A stretch of DNA of 64,000 nt from Bacteroidaceae bacterium (GTDB lineage: Bacteria; Bacteroidota; Bacteroidia; Bacteroidales; Bacteroidaceae): contig JAGCPB010000059.1 of assembly GCA_017642425.1 (NCBI GenBank), forward strand, positions 1 to 64,000, written 5' to 3'. This document shows, one piece after another, positions 17,697-26,971 of this stretch. A program made the position numbers and the translations under genes. Numbering within the stretch: the first letter of the stretch is position 1; each line of letters opens with the position of its first letter. The notes below the pieces were generated by a model that was not told the origin of the DNA, did no database searches, and saw nothing but the letters and a program-made list of their open reading frames with translations.

Positions 17697-18472
17697 TACT
17701 CTGGTACTCAGGATGCGGCAACAGCCGTTTTGTGGCCGATACCCTGTCTAAGGAACTCGGTGACAGCAACATGATATTCATCCCCGACGCAGCCCGCCAG
17801 GGAACGGCATTGGAATTCGGCCCCGATGATGTTCTGGGAATAGTCTTTCCGGTATATTCATGGTCCGTACCCAAACTGGTATCGGAGTTTCTGCGCACGG
17901 CCTGCATCAAGGGAAAACCGGCTTACATATTCGCAGCCTGCACCTGCGGCGACGAGACCGGACTCACGATAAAGCACCTCAAGAAAGACCTTGCCAAACA
18001 GGGCCTCACACTCGATGCATTCTTCTCGTTCCAGATGCCCGAGACCTATGTCAACCTGCCCGGTTTCAAACTGGACACGCCTGAGAACGCGGAGCGCAAA
18101 ATCAGCGCCACAAAAGAAAGTCTGGAAGAGACTGTCAAGCTTATACAGCAGCGCGCCAAAGGCAATTTTGACAGACTTAAGGGCGGTTCATCATTCCTCA
18201 AATCCAATATCCTAAAGCCCCTTTTCTACGGCCTTCTCATAACCGACCGCAAGTTCACCGTATCGGATGACTGCATCGGCTGCGGAATCTGCGCCAAAAA
18301 CTGTCCGCTCCAAAACATCACAATGCAGAATGACCGCCCCCACTGGAACGGTCATTGCACAAATTGTATGAGCTGCTATCACCGATGCCCCAAAAACGCC
18401 ATCAACTTTGGCAAATCCTCCATCGGCAAAGGTCAGTACTATTTCAAATCAGAGAACCTCAAAGTCGAGTGA
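17693..18472 (+). CDS. EFR1-type flavodoxin-ferredoxin protein
   Basis: A 259-residue cytosolic redox protein. The N-terminal flavodoxin-like domain starts MILWYSGCGNSRFVADTL and contains VFPVYSWSVPKLVSEFL. The C-terminal ~70 residues carry two 4Fe-4S motifs, CIGCGICAKNCP and CTNCMSCYHRCP. This is the EFR1-family architecture, an electron carrier of unknown partner. It overlaps the QueH fusion by 4 nt (ATGA), so it may deliver electrons to QueH, which needs a reductant (inference). Its last 24 nt overlap the end of the convergent GH3 gene. Confidence 0.88.
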   Translation: MILWYSGCGNSRFVADTLSKELGDSNMIFIPDAARQGTALEFGPDDVLGIVFPVYSWSVPKLVSEFLRTACIKGKPAYIFAACTCGDETGLTIKHLKKDLAKQGLTLDAFFSFQMPETYVNLPGFKLDTPENAERKISATKESLEETVKLIQQRAKGNFDRLKGGSSFLKSNILKPLFYGLLITDRKFTVSDDCIGCGICAKNCPLQNITMQNDRPHWNGHCTNCMSCYHRCPKNAINFGKSSIGKGQYYFKSENLKVE

Positions 18473-21100
18473 CTGCAGGTCCTTGTCGGCCGATGATGAG
18501 CCGTACAGCAGTTTGTACTTGCCGCTGAAGGTTGATACCTCATCAATCTTCTCGTCATAGTACTGGAATGACTTGCCGGTAAGAGTGATGACAGCATTGC
18601 CGGTCTCACCTGCCTTAAGTGTCACGCGCTGGAATCCCTGCAAGCCCTTGATAGGAGCATTTGGATTATCCAGACTCTTTACGTAAACCTGAACGATCTC
18701 TGTACCCTCACGCTTGCCGGTATTGGTAACCGGGATGGTGATGGTAACGCTGCCGTTCTTCTTCATCGAGTTCTTGGACAAAGTAGCCTGACCGTACTTG
18801 TAAGTGGTGTAGCTCAGACCATATCCGAACGGATAGAGAGGCTCGCCGCGGAAGTAGCGATATGTACGTCCCTCCATTGAGTAGTCAGTGAACTCGGGCA
18901 GCTGATCAGTTGACTTGTAGAATGTAACAGGCAGCTTGGCGCTGGGGTTGCAGTCACCGTTCAGGATCTCTGCAAGAGCCTGAGCACCGCCCTGACCGGG
19001 ATACCATGCCTGAATAAGGGCATCAAACTGATCCTCAAGGCTTCCGAATCCCATGCATGAGCCTGCGCAGTCAACAAAGATGACAGGCTTGCCGGTAGCG
19101 TGCATGGCACGGATAAGGCGCTGCTGAACGGCCGGGATCTCGATATCGGGCTTGTCACCGCCCTCACCCTCCATTGAAGGAGTGATACCACCAATAATAA
19201 TGATAGCGTCAACATTCTGGTCAACCAGTTTCTGACCCAGATCCTCAAACTCAGCTATCTTCTGTACGCAGAACTGGGCGTTCAGGCGTGCAAACTGACC
19301 TGTTTCATGAGTATACTCAATCTTGATGTCATATGTCTGGCCCTTGGTAACCTTGAATGACTTCATCTGCTGCATTCCGCTACGGCCGCCAAAACCGCCG
19401 AATCCGCCGCCGAATCCGCCAAAGCCGCCACGGCCACCCTGGCCGCCCTTAGCCTCCTCGACCAGACGTCCGTTTACATAGAGCTTGTAGCCGTTATCTG
19501 AGCTGATGTTGTAGCTCATATCGCCGGTGAACGGAGCGACCAGTTTACCGGTAAGACGTGCGGAGATGTTATCGGCCTGATCCAGACCCTCAACAAAGTT
19601 GTAGGCACCGAAGTTGCTGAAGTTAGCCTCTGTATAGTTACCGGTAACTGCGGGAGCGCCGCTAAAGTTGGTGTTCTTCCAGAACTCGCCCTTGAGACCC
19701 TTGCCACCGTTGATGTCCTGAGTATAGTAAGTTGTATAGTACTCGTTGCGGATTTCGCAGGCGCGGTCATAAACAATCTCGGTGTTGGGGAAGAACTTCT
19801 TTATGCCGTCCAGCAGAGAGCGTGAATGCTCCTGTGTGGGGCTGCCGCCGTACTCACCGTTCATCATGCCCTTGTCATCAGCGTTAGGACCTACTACGGC
19901 CAGCTTCTTGATGTTCTTGCTAAGAGGCAGGACACCGTTGTTCTTAAGCAGTACCATTGACTGGCGTGCAGCCTCGACTGCCAGCTGGTCATTCTTCTCG
20001 CTGCTTATTACGTCCTCACCGTAGTTGGCCCAAGGAAGCATCTCGGCGGGATCGAACATACCCAGCTCAAAACGTCCCTTAAGAACGCGGCGAAGAGCTA
20101 CGTCAATATCGGCCTCGTTAATCTTACCGTCCTCAAGACCCTTGGTCAGTGACATGAATGCCTTACCGCACTCCAGGTCCGTACCTGACAGGACAGCATC
20201 GACCGATGCACTCTCTGCATCCGGGTGTGTGCCGTGCTGGTTGCGGTTGTAGAAGTTGTTGATGGCATCGCAGTCAGTCAGCACGATTGCCTTGTAACCC
20301 CACTTTTCACGCAGTATGTTGGTGAGCAGACGGTCGCTTGCACAGCAGGGCTCGCCCTCATAACGGTTGTATGCGCACATAACCTCCTGTACGTTACCCT
20401 CCTGAACCAGAGCCTTGAAGGCGGGCAGGTAGGTCTCCCACAGGTCACGCATTGAAACCACTGCATCATAGCGGTGGCGCTGGCTCTCGGGGCCGCTGTG
20501 CACTGCATAGTGCTTGGCGCAGGCATGGGTCTTGTAGTATTTCTTGTCATTGCCCTGCATACCCTTTACGTTGGCAACTCCCAAAACGCTCATATGGTAA
20601 GGATCCTCACCGTAAGCCTCCTGACCGCGGCCCCAGCGGGGATCACGGAAGATATTCACATTGGGGCACCAGAATGTCAGCTCAGGATTGCCGGGTACGT
20701 AGTTGGCACCCATCTGTACATTGAAGATGTCATGGTTGGAGCGGTTCCAGTTGGCGCGGGCCTCATCGGACACTGCGCTGAATACATCATAAACAAGCTG
20801 CTCGTTGAATGATGCACCCATGCCGATAGGCTGCGGGAATACGGTATAACCGCCCTGACGTACACCGTGGCAGGCCTCTGACCACCAGTTGTATGACGGG
20901 ATGCCCAGACGGTCCACTGATACGGACTTGTTCATGATAAGTCCCACCTTCTCCTCGGGAGTAAGCAGGGACATGAGGTTATCAACTCGCTTGTCAACCT
21001 TTAGTTTAGGGTTCTGGAAAGGATACTCGTACTTTCCACCGCCGCAAGACAGCATCAGAGCCGCTGCAGCCAAGGCAATTAAGCCAGAAAATCTTTTCAT
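18449..21100 (-). CDS. GH3 beta-glycosidase lipoprotein with PA14 insert, copy 2
   Basis: An 883-residue paralogue of the GH3 enzyme at 2086-4719 with the same domain order. The lipoprotein signal ends at Cys19 (ALMLSCGGG). The nucleophile motif IVLTDCDAI gives Asp276, the PA14-like insert has a GGFGG-rich loop at about residues 550-573, and the acid/base region reads MEGEGGDKPDIEIP, slightly different from copy 1. A fibronectin-III-like tail ends the protein. An alternative Met lies two codons upstream (21106). It is third in a minus-strand operon behind the fimbrillin-like and C10 genes, only 23 nt after the protease stop. Substrate unknown. Confidence 0.92.
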   Translation of the reverse strand: MKRFSGLIALAAAALMLSCGGGKYEYPFQNPKLKVDKRVDNLMSLLTPEEKVGLIMNKSVSVDRLGIPSYNWWSEACHGVRQGGYTVFPQPIGMGASFNEQLVYDVFSAVSDEARANWNRSNHDIFNVQMGANYVPGNPELTFWCPNVNIFRDPRWGRGQEAYGEDPYHMSVLGVANVKGMQGNDKKYYKTHACAKHYAVHSGPESQRHRYDAVVSMRDLWETYLPAFKALVQEGNVQEVMCAYNRYEGEPCCASDRLLTNILREKWGYKAIVLTDCDAINNFYNRNQHGTHPDAESASVDAVLSGTDLECGKAFMSLTKGLEDGKINEADIDVALRRVLKGRFELGMFDPAEMLPWANYGEDVISSEKNDQLAVEAARQSMVLLKNNGVLPLSKNIKKLAVVGPNADDKGMMNGEYGGSPTQEHSRSLLDGIKKFFPNTEIVYDRACEIRNEYYTTYYTQDINGGKGLKGEFWKNTNFSGAPAVTGNYTEANFSNFGAYNFVEGLDQADNISARLTGKLVAPFTGDMSYNISSDNGYKLYVNGRLVEEAKGGQGGRGGFGGFGGGFGGFGGRSGMQQMKSFKVTKGQTYDIKIEYTHETGQFARLNAQFCVQKIAEFEDLGQKLVDQNVDAIIIIGGITPSMEGEGGDKPDIEIPAVQQRLIRAMHATGKPVIFVDCAGSCMGFGSLEDQFDALIQAWYPGQGGAQALAEILNGDCNPSAKLPVTFYKSTDQLPEFTDYSMEGRTYRYFRGEPLYPFGYGLSYTTYKYGQATLSKNSMKKNGSVTITIPVTNTGKREGTEIVQVYVKSLDNPNAPIKGLQGFQRVTLKAGETGNAVITLTGKSFQYYDEKIDEVSTFSGKYKLLYGSSSADKDLQSLDFEVL

Positions 21101-21123
21101 AAGCATATTTTAATAATTAAATG

Positions 21124-22923
21124 TTATTCCAGTTGCAAGGTCTTGAACAGTGAACCCGTGGTCCCGTCCAGATATTCCACATCAGCACGTATGGCATTCT
21201 TTCCCTGAACCAACGTCACCTTGTTTCCATTTATTTCAGTATCGTTCACAGTCCACGTGACAGACTTGACATGAGTAAATCCGAATGACAGAGATAACGT
21301 TATTTCCTGTCCGGCCGAACAATCGTCAGGAACAATGATCAGAGGATCAGGCGTAACACCACAGACTACACCGTCCACATCAGGCAGAAGGTCTTTGTTG
21401 CCCGGCAGAACCCGCCATGTTTCATCTTCGTCTTTAATATATAATCTGAAACGGTCAGACAATTGCGGTGACACTGTAAGAGTGGTATAATCTGTCCGTT
21501 CATGATATATGTAGCCATTGCAGGCAGGCAGCTTAACGGATAAAGGCCACCCTTCCTGTTTTACATTCCCTTCCTTATCCTCAAGACATACCTTGAATTC
21601 CAACTCAAGGTCAACAGATTCATTGTTCTGAAACCAGCCTATTACAAATCTAAGCTCTGAACCTTCAGATATAGTGTTTTCAGAATAATCCGGTTTAATT
21701 CCATAGAAATCCTGGGCTTGGACAAGGGTCAACATTGTCTTTTCTGTCTGTTCTATCTTGGTTGTATCGGGTGCCAGACCTATTATGGCATCCTGATCAT
21801 CGGGGAACGAGCAATCCTTTATTTTCTTTGTCAGATCCAGGTCAAGAGTATAGAAACCGTTGCAGGAACCTTTCCATCCCCAATTGAAACGTAACATAGA
21901 GCCGTCTGCATCATATCCGTCACATACGAATGCATGTCCGCCTGACGACGGGCCGGTACCGGCATACAACACCACTCTGCCCTCATCAATCTCATTCCTG
22001 ATAATGGAATACCAACTGTCCAATGAATATGAAGACCTGCTTATAAACACTGCCGACTCCGAATATGAAAGATTCTTTTTCATTGCTTCAGCAACCTTTC
22101 CGGTATGGGTTCCCGAACCGTAATAATTGGTATAGTCCATATTAACCATGACGCCGCAGTCATGCATTATCTGAGCAACCTCATTAATCTGATTCTGGTC
22201 CCATGAAGAGTTTCTGCCGGCAGCGTCGGTCAAAGGCATATTATCCCAGTCATAATAATGACTATCAATGGAGTAAGGCGGTATATAGGTTTTAAGGGAC
22301 CTGGTTTCATAACCGCCTATCACGCCGGTTCCATGTTCTGGCCAACGGTTATACCGGGCTATGATAGCCATAGCGGTGGCAACGCAACCGGTTACGGAAC
22401 GCATATTCTCAGACAGTACTATAGGACAATAATTATTGTAAGGTGTACCCTGACCCCATTCTGCGGTCTGAATGACTTTTATGTCCATCCCGGGATCATC
22501 AGCTTTCATTACGTTGTTCCAGACCTCCCTAGCCAATGGAGTGGCTTCCAGCTCCTGTTCGCGTATAAGGTCTATCGTTTGAGTTACTCCTTCCATCCAC
22601 CATTTGAGATTTTCAGGCATACCGGAAGTGACGAATGATCCGTCATGTGAATAACCTATAACCGGGTTGACACGATCATCGGCGGCGATTATCACCCAAC
22701 CGCCCTTAGGATTGTTGAATACATAATAATCGGGAGTCACAGCCTCACCGTCACGACCTGCAGCACGCATGGAAACTTCTTTTTCCGGTACGGGCGTTTC
22801 ATCCATACCCAATATGCCGCGGGCAAACTTTGCCGCTGTCTCAGGTTTTACGAACTCTGCCCTTACAGACAAAGCTGACAGACCCAAAAGAACCAGAAAC
22901 GCTAATGTAAATCTATTTTTCAT
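21124..22923 (-). CDS. C10 family cysteine protease (streptopain-like)
   Basis: A 599-residue secreted protease. After a signal peptide (LAFLVLLGLSALSVRAE) comes an inhibitory Spi-like prodomain (YYVFNNPKGGWVIIAADDR). The papain-like C10 domain shows the catalytic Cys180 in SVTGCVATAMA and His330 in GGHAFVCDGY, with RFNWGW downstream. The C-terminal ~200 residues are beta-rich. C10 proteases of Bacteroides and Prevotella resemble SpeB and interpain. Start overlaps the upstream stop by 4 nt (ATGA), so translation is coupled to the fimbrillin-like lipoprotein. Proteolytic activation is expected from the family. Confidence 0.93.
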   Translation of the reverse strand: MKNRFTLAFLVLLGLSALSVRAEFVKPETAAKFARGILGMDETPVPEKEVSMRAAGRDGEAVTPDYYVFNNPKGGWVIIAADDRVNPVIGYSHDGSFVTSGMPENLKWWMEGVTQTIDLIREQELEATPLAREVWNNVMKADDPGMDIKVIQTAEWGQGTPYNNYCPIVLSENMRSVTGCVATAMAIIARYNRWPEHGTGVIGGYETRSLKTYIPPYSIDSHYYDWDNMPLTDAAGRNSSWDQNQINEVAQIMHDCGVMVNMDYTNYYGSGTHTGKVAEAMKKNLSYSESAVFISRSSYSLDSWYSIIRNEIDEGRVVLYAGTGPSSGGHAFVCDGYDADGSMLRFNWGWKGSCNGFYTLDLDLTKKIKDCSFPDDQDAIIGLAPDTTKIEQTEKTMLTLVQAQDFYGIKPDYSENTISEGSELRFVIGWFQNNESVDLELEFKVCLEDKEGNVKQEGWPLSVKLPACNGYIYHERTDYTTLTVSPQLSDRFRLYIKDEDETWRVLPGNKDLLPDVDGVVCGVTPDPLIIVPDDCSAGQEITLSLSFGFTHVKSVTWTVNDTEINGNKVTLVQGKNAIRADVEYLDGTTGSLFKTLQLE

Positions 22924-24701
22924 AATGCAAGAACCAAACCTGTTGTGCCTGACCTGTCAACCAGCCAAGCGGTATTATCATCAACCTTTATGCATTCCAT
23001 ATATAATGTGGAACCTTTTTTCTCAGTTTTGCCCGATACAACGTATGCAACCTTATATTCATGACCCACCACCGGAACGTCACAGTCATATAAAAGGAAC
23101 ATTTGCGACTCATCATTACGGGTATCGGCAACCTGCATGGTACGTCCGTAATCAAAAATCCTCATTGAATACTGAACATCAGCATCCTTGCCGGTAAGGG
23201 TATACACCGCTGTATCGGGAGCGGAAATATCGTACAGTCCGTAAACCCGGGCCCTTGTGAGTACATTATCCGTTGCATCCTTTGTAAATGACTCAAACTG
23301 GGCAAAGTCATAAACCATAATCATTATGTCAGACCCCGAACTAACAGGAAAACCTATAAGGTCACCCTTTGCACCTTTAACCAATCCGTTCTTCAGACCG
23401 GTACAAACTACACTGACAGAGGTATTACCCTGTTCAAATACAGCACGGCCATTGTCAAAAGCCTCTTTCAGGGTAACGTTCCTGAACTGCATCCTACGAT
23501 AATCCCAGTTACCGATATTTGAAACCAGCGAATCAAACCTTCCTAACGTACACGGAAGTTCATCTGTCTTACCCACCGTGGCATCGTTTACATAGAAGTG
23601 GAATATATGGAACTCGTCATCAGAAGGCTTATCCATAAAGCCGGCAACAAGTCCGATTACAGTGCTTCCAACTTCAAGTGGTGAATTATAATAAGCCCAT
23701 GCATGAATGGCCGCACTTTCATCCTCAAGAATCACTCCCTTGACATCAGAACTTGTCTCATCAACCGCAGTAACGGTAGCCATGTTTATGTAGGCTTCAA
23801 AATAACCGTCTTCCTCCGGTTGGATAGTCTTAAGTCCGGCCAGATTCACATACGGTATTCCGGCCGAGAATTGAGGGATACCGTTCGTTGTCCACTGAGT
23901 CATATTCATGCCTGTCAACGGCAGGATATTGGCCTCGGGTGTAGAACTGTCAAATTGTATCACCAATTTCAATATTTTGCCGGGATATTCGTGGCAATAG
24001 TTGTCAAAAGTGAACGTCATCTTCTTGCCCGACGCCAACGTGACTGTGAAATATGGCGAAACATCCTGTGGAATATAAATGAAACTGAAAGTGTTATCGT
24101 CGGCAGGGGAACGCATGGGTGTTATCTCCATCTTTACGCCTGTAGCTACCAATGCGCCTGTAATGAAGTTCAGTTTACCCTCTGTCATAAAGCCGTTCAC
24201 TGTCATTGAAGTTATCTTCTCACCGGTACGGTTGTCAAATGAGACCGACATGGCCGACATGGCATGGGTCAGTTTCATTGTCACTGATGACTCTTTCGGT
24301 CCTCCCGATGCAACTGCCGTCAGCAGGTTTCCCTTGAGCATCTTCTGGGCAGTGCTCTGATCGGCAGGAATCTTGACGGTGACTGTTTCCTGCCCGGAAT
24401 AAGAAGCGTCATACGGATAGTATGCAAAGAACCTGGAAGATGATGACTGGTCATACCCCCATTTAATCTCCTTTTCAGGTATTATCTGTCCCTTGTCCGA
24501 TACTGTAAGCCGTACATTGTCGGCATCCACGGGATCACTCACGGTAAGGCCCAGTTGTGACCCGGGTTCCAGATCAAGACGACCGGTGACTCCGAACACC
24601 TTTACAGTCATAGGAGCGCCATACTTGGGTTTGTCGTCCTTACAACCCGAAAGCAGCATTACAAGAGATGCGGCAATCAGTGGAATAAACTTGTATTTCA
24701 T
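22920..24701 (-). CDS. Fimbrillin-like surface lipoprotein
   Basis: A 593-residue lipoprotein. The signal ends at Cys20 (LVMLLSGCKDD); the acidic residues after the Cys resemble the Bacteroidetes surface-export signal. The N-terminal half has fimbrillin-like features (RLTHAM-type KLTHAMSAMSVSFDN, ASGKKMTFTFDNY). The second half (NLAGLKTIQPEEDGYFEAYI, then VIGLVAGFMDKPSD) looks like OB-fold domains found in Bacteroidales surface lipoproteins. Function unknown; a binding or adhesin role is likely. The 24791 frame start is rejected because the Met at 24701 begins the lipoprotein signal and lies 31 nt after a good -7 box. Confidence 0.75.
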   Translation of the reverse strand: MKYKFIPLIAASLVMLLSGCKDDKPKYGAPMTVKVFGVTGRLDLEPGSQLGLTVSDPVDADNVRLTVSDKGQIIPEKEIKWGYDQSSSSRFFAYYPYDASYSGQETVTVKIPADQSTAQKMLKGNLLTAVASGGPKESSVTMKLTHAMSAMSVSFDNRTGEKITSMTVNGFMTEGKLNFITGALVATGVKMEITPMRSPADDNTFSFIYIPQDVSPYFTVTLASGKKMTFTFDNYCHEYPGKILKLVIQFDSSTPEANILPLTGMNMTQWTTNGIPQFSAGIPYVNLAGLKTIQPEEDGYFEAYINMATVTAVDETSSDVKGVILEDESAAIHAWAYYNSPLEVGSTVIGLVAGFMDKPSDDEFHIFHFYVNDATVGKTDELPCTLGRFDSLVSNIGNWDYRRMQFRNVTLKEAFDNGRAVFEQGNTSVSVVCTGLKNGLVKGAKGDLIGFPVSSGSDIMIMVYDFAQFESFTKDATDNVLTRARVYGLYDISAPDTAVYTLTGKDADVQYSMRIFDYGRTMQVADTRNDESQMFLLYDCDVPVVGHEYKVAYVVSGKTEKKGSTLYMECIKVDDNTAWLVDRSGTTGLVLAL

Positions 24702-24731
24702 AAACAAAAGTGAATAATTCAAATTGACTTG

Positions 24732-24739
24732 CAAATATA
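24732..24739 (-). promoter_or_regulatory. -7 box for the fimbrillin-C10-GH3 operon
   Basis: The minus strand reads TATATTTG, a full TAnnTTTG match, 31 nt upstream of the lipoprotein start. Confidence 0.6.
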
Positions 24740-24874
24740 ACTTAAATATGCTTGAAAACATAATTTTGGGCATAACAATAACAGATGACATGCGTCAGGA
24801 TAGCGTCAAATATGACAGAAATGAAAATTATGTTAATCTCATGTCAAAGCCATTGTCACCTCAAATATTCAACA

Positions 24875-24882
24875 TACCTTTG
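24875..24882 (+). promoter_or_regulatory. -7 box for the efflux operon
   Basis: TACCTTTG is a full TAnnTTTG match about 56 nt before the ABC ATPase start, leaving a leader of roughly 50 nt. Confidence 0.6.
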
Positions 24883-24937
24883 CGGTGTACTAATAAACTA
24901 AGACACTAAACAAACAGAACAATAACCTTTTCTAAGT

Positions 24938-25660
24938 ATGCTGATAGAACTCAAGGACATAAACAAGACCTATAACAACGGACAACCGCTGCACGTACTG
25001 AAAGGAATAAACCTGGGTATTGAACGTGGCGAATTCGTATCGATAATGGGTGCATCCGGTTCCGGAAAGTCCACCTTACTTAATATATTGGGAATCCTTG
25101 ACAATTATGATACCGGTCAGTATTACCTGGACGGCAAGCTCATCAAGGACCTGACCGAGCGTCAGGCTGCTGATTACCGTAACCGCATGATAGGATTCAT
25201 ATTCCAGTCATTCAATCTCATCTCCTTCAAGACAGCCGTTGAGAACGTGGAGTTGCCCCTGTTCTATCAGGGCGTAGGACGCAGGCAGCGTCACCAGATG
25301 GCCATGGAATACCTGGACCGCCTGGGCCTTAAAGAGTGGGCAACCCACTACCCCAACGAAATGTCGGGCGGCCAGAAACAGAGAGTGGCCATAGCCCGCG
25401 CACTCATCACCAAACCTCAGATAATACTGGCCGATGAGCCCACCGGTGCACTTGACTCCAAGACATCGGTCGAGGTCATGGAACTGCTGAGCCGCCTTAA
25501 CCGTGAGGAAGGAATCACCATCGTTGTGGTAACCCACGAGAGCGGTGTCGCCAACTGCACCAACCGCATCATCCACATCAGGGACGGTGTAATAGGCCAG
25601 ATTGAGGACAACATGCAGCACAACGCATCAGCATTCGGCACAACCACAATAATGAAGTAA
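24938..25660 (+). CDS. ABC transporter ATPase, MacB/LolD type
   Basis: A 240-residue nucleotide-binding subunit. Walker A is GASGSGKST at about residues 38-46, the signature is MSGGQKQRVAIARAL near residue 142, and Walker B with D-loop is ILADEPTGALD. It powers the two following permeases. The stand-alone ATPase plus two separate permeases corresponds to a split MacB-type mechanotransmission transporter. The operon continues with a periplasmic adaptor and a TolC-family channel, so the machine spans both membranes. Substrate unknown; peptides, lipoproteins or macrolide-like compounds are typical for the family. Confidence 0.95.
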   Translation: MLIELKDINKTYNNGQPLHVLKGINLGIERGEFVSIMGASGSGKSTLLNILGILDNYDTGQYYLDGKLIKDLTERQAADYRNRMIGFIFQSFNLISFKTAVENVELPLFYQGVGRRQRHQMAMEYLDRLGLKEWATHYPNEMSGGQKQRVAIARALITKPQIILADEPTGALDSKTSVEVMELLSRLNREEGITIVVVTHESGVANCTNRIIHIRDGVIGQIEDNMQHNASAFGTTTIMK

Positions 25661-25664
25661 AACC

Positions 25665-26933
25665 ATGCACGACCTTTTTACTGAAATATGGGAGAGCGTA
25701 CGCCGCAACAAGCTGCGCACCAGCCTTACCGGATTCTCCGTTGCATGGGGTATATTCATGATAATCGTGCTGCTGGGTGCCGGAAACGGACTGATGAACT
25801 CCTTCAATCAGGACAGCGAGGGATTTGCCACCAACACCATGGAAATCTATCCCAGCGTAACATCTCAGCCCTATAACGGATACAAGACCGGCCGGTTCAT
25901 GACGTTGACCGAACAGGATATGACACTTCTGGCCAGACAGTTTCCCGACATTATTGACCAGGTAACCACATCGGTCTCAAAAGGCGGATTCGCGGTAACC
26001 TACGGCAAGAAGCACTTTAACAGCATGGGGCTGAACGGCACATTTCCCGCTCAAGCCGACATGAACCATATTGAGATACTGGCTGGCCGGTTTATAAACA
26101 ACTTGGATATTGCTGAGAAGCGCAAAGTGATGGTTATCACCCACATGTTGGCCAAGAACCTGCTTGAAGGCGGAACAGATTACGCCAGCCTTGTGGGCAA
26201 GAAACTCAAGGTAGGCAATTTGGTATTTACCATAGTAGGCGTGCGTCATGCCTTTGAGAACCGCAATGACCGCGAACTCTATATACCCTACACCACGGCA
26301 AGGTCTTTATTCGGAATGACCAATGACCTGGACCTGATAGCCTTTACGTTCAACGGACTTGAGACTGAGGCTGAGAACGAGGCATTCGAACTCCGACTCA
26401 AAAAGATACTAAACGCCCGCCACAGTGCAGCCCCCGATGACGAGAGTGCCTATTATATCTGGAACCAGTTTACCCAGAACATGCAGATGAACAAGGGTCG
26501 AAGCATACTCAACACCGGACTCTGGATAGTAGGTCTGTTTACGCTGCTGGGCGGTGTTGTAGGTGTAAGCAACATCATGCTCATAACCGTAAAGGAGCGT
26601 ACCCATGAGTTCGGAATACGCAAGGCCATAGGCGCCGGTCCCTGGAACATCACCAAACTTATAATAGCCGAGAGTGTGGCAATAACCGCATTCTTTGGAT
26701 ACATCGGAATGGTGCTGGGCATGATAGCGTGCATCATCATGGACCATACCTTAGGTCAGGAAACAATGGATATGTTCGGACAGAGCATCCGCCTGCTTAT
26801 AAACCCCACGGTGGGATTGAGTGAGGCAATAAAATCAACCGTACTTCTGGTCATCGCAGGCACGTTAGCCGGCCTTTTCCCGGCTGTCAAGGCTGCGCGC
26901 GTAAGACCCATTGAAGCACTTAGAGCAGACTGA
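25665..26933 (+). CDS. MacB/FtsX-type ABC permease 1
   Basis: A 422-residue inner-membrane protein with one N-terminal transmembrane helix (LTGFSVAWGIFMIIVLLGAG), a periplasmic MacB_PCD-like domain, then three C-terminal helices (VGLFTLLGGVVGVSNIMLI and following) with the FtsX signature 'KERTHEFGIRKAIGAGPWNI'. Starts 4 nt after the ATPase. It pairs with permease 2 downstream, which has the same plan but differs throughout, so the transporter is probably a heterodimer. Confidence 0.93.
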   Translation: MHDLFTEIWESVRRNKLRTSLTGFSVAWGIFMIIVLLGAGNGLMNSFNQDSEGFATNTMEIYPSVTSQPYNGYKTGRFMTLTEQDMTLLARQFPDIIDQVTTSVSKGGFAVTYGKKHFNSMGLNGTFPAQADMNHIEILAGRFINNLDIAEKRKVMVITHMLAKNLLEGGTDYASLVGKKLKVGNLVFTIVGVRHAFENRNDRELYIPYTTARSLFGMTNDLDLIAFTFNGLETEAENEAFELRLKKILNARHSAAPDDESAYYIWNQFTQNMQMNKGRSILNTGLWIVGLFTLLGGVVGVSNIMLITVKERTHEFGIRKAIGAGPWNITKLIIAESVAITAFFGYIGMVLGMIACIIMDHTLGQETMDMFGQSIRLLINPTVGLSEAIKSTVLLVIAGTLAGLFPAVKAARVRPIEALRAD

Positions 26934-26971
26934 ACAGAATAAAAGCCAAAGCCAACGCCAAAGTTAAAAAA

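Noticed and set aside
24724-24909. 61-residue plus-strand frame in the gap before the efflux operon
   Set aside because: It overlaps two promoter boxes and has no protein-like features.
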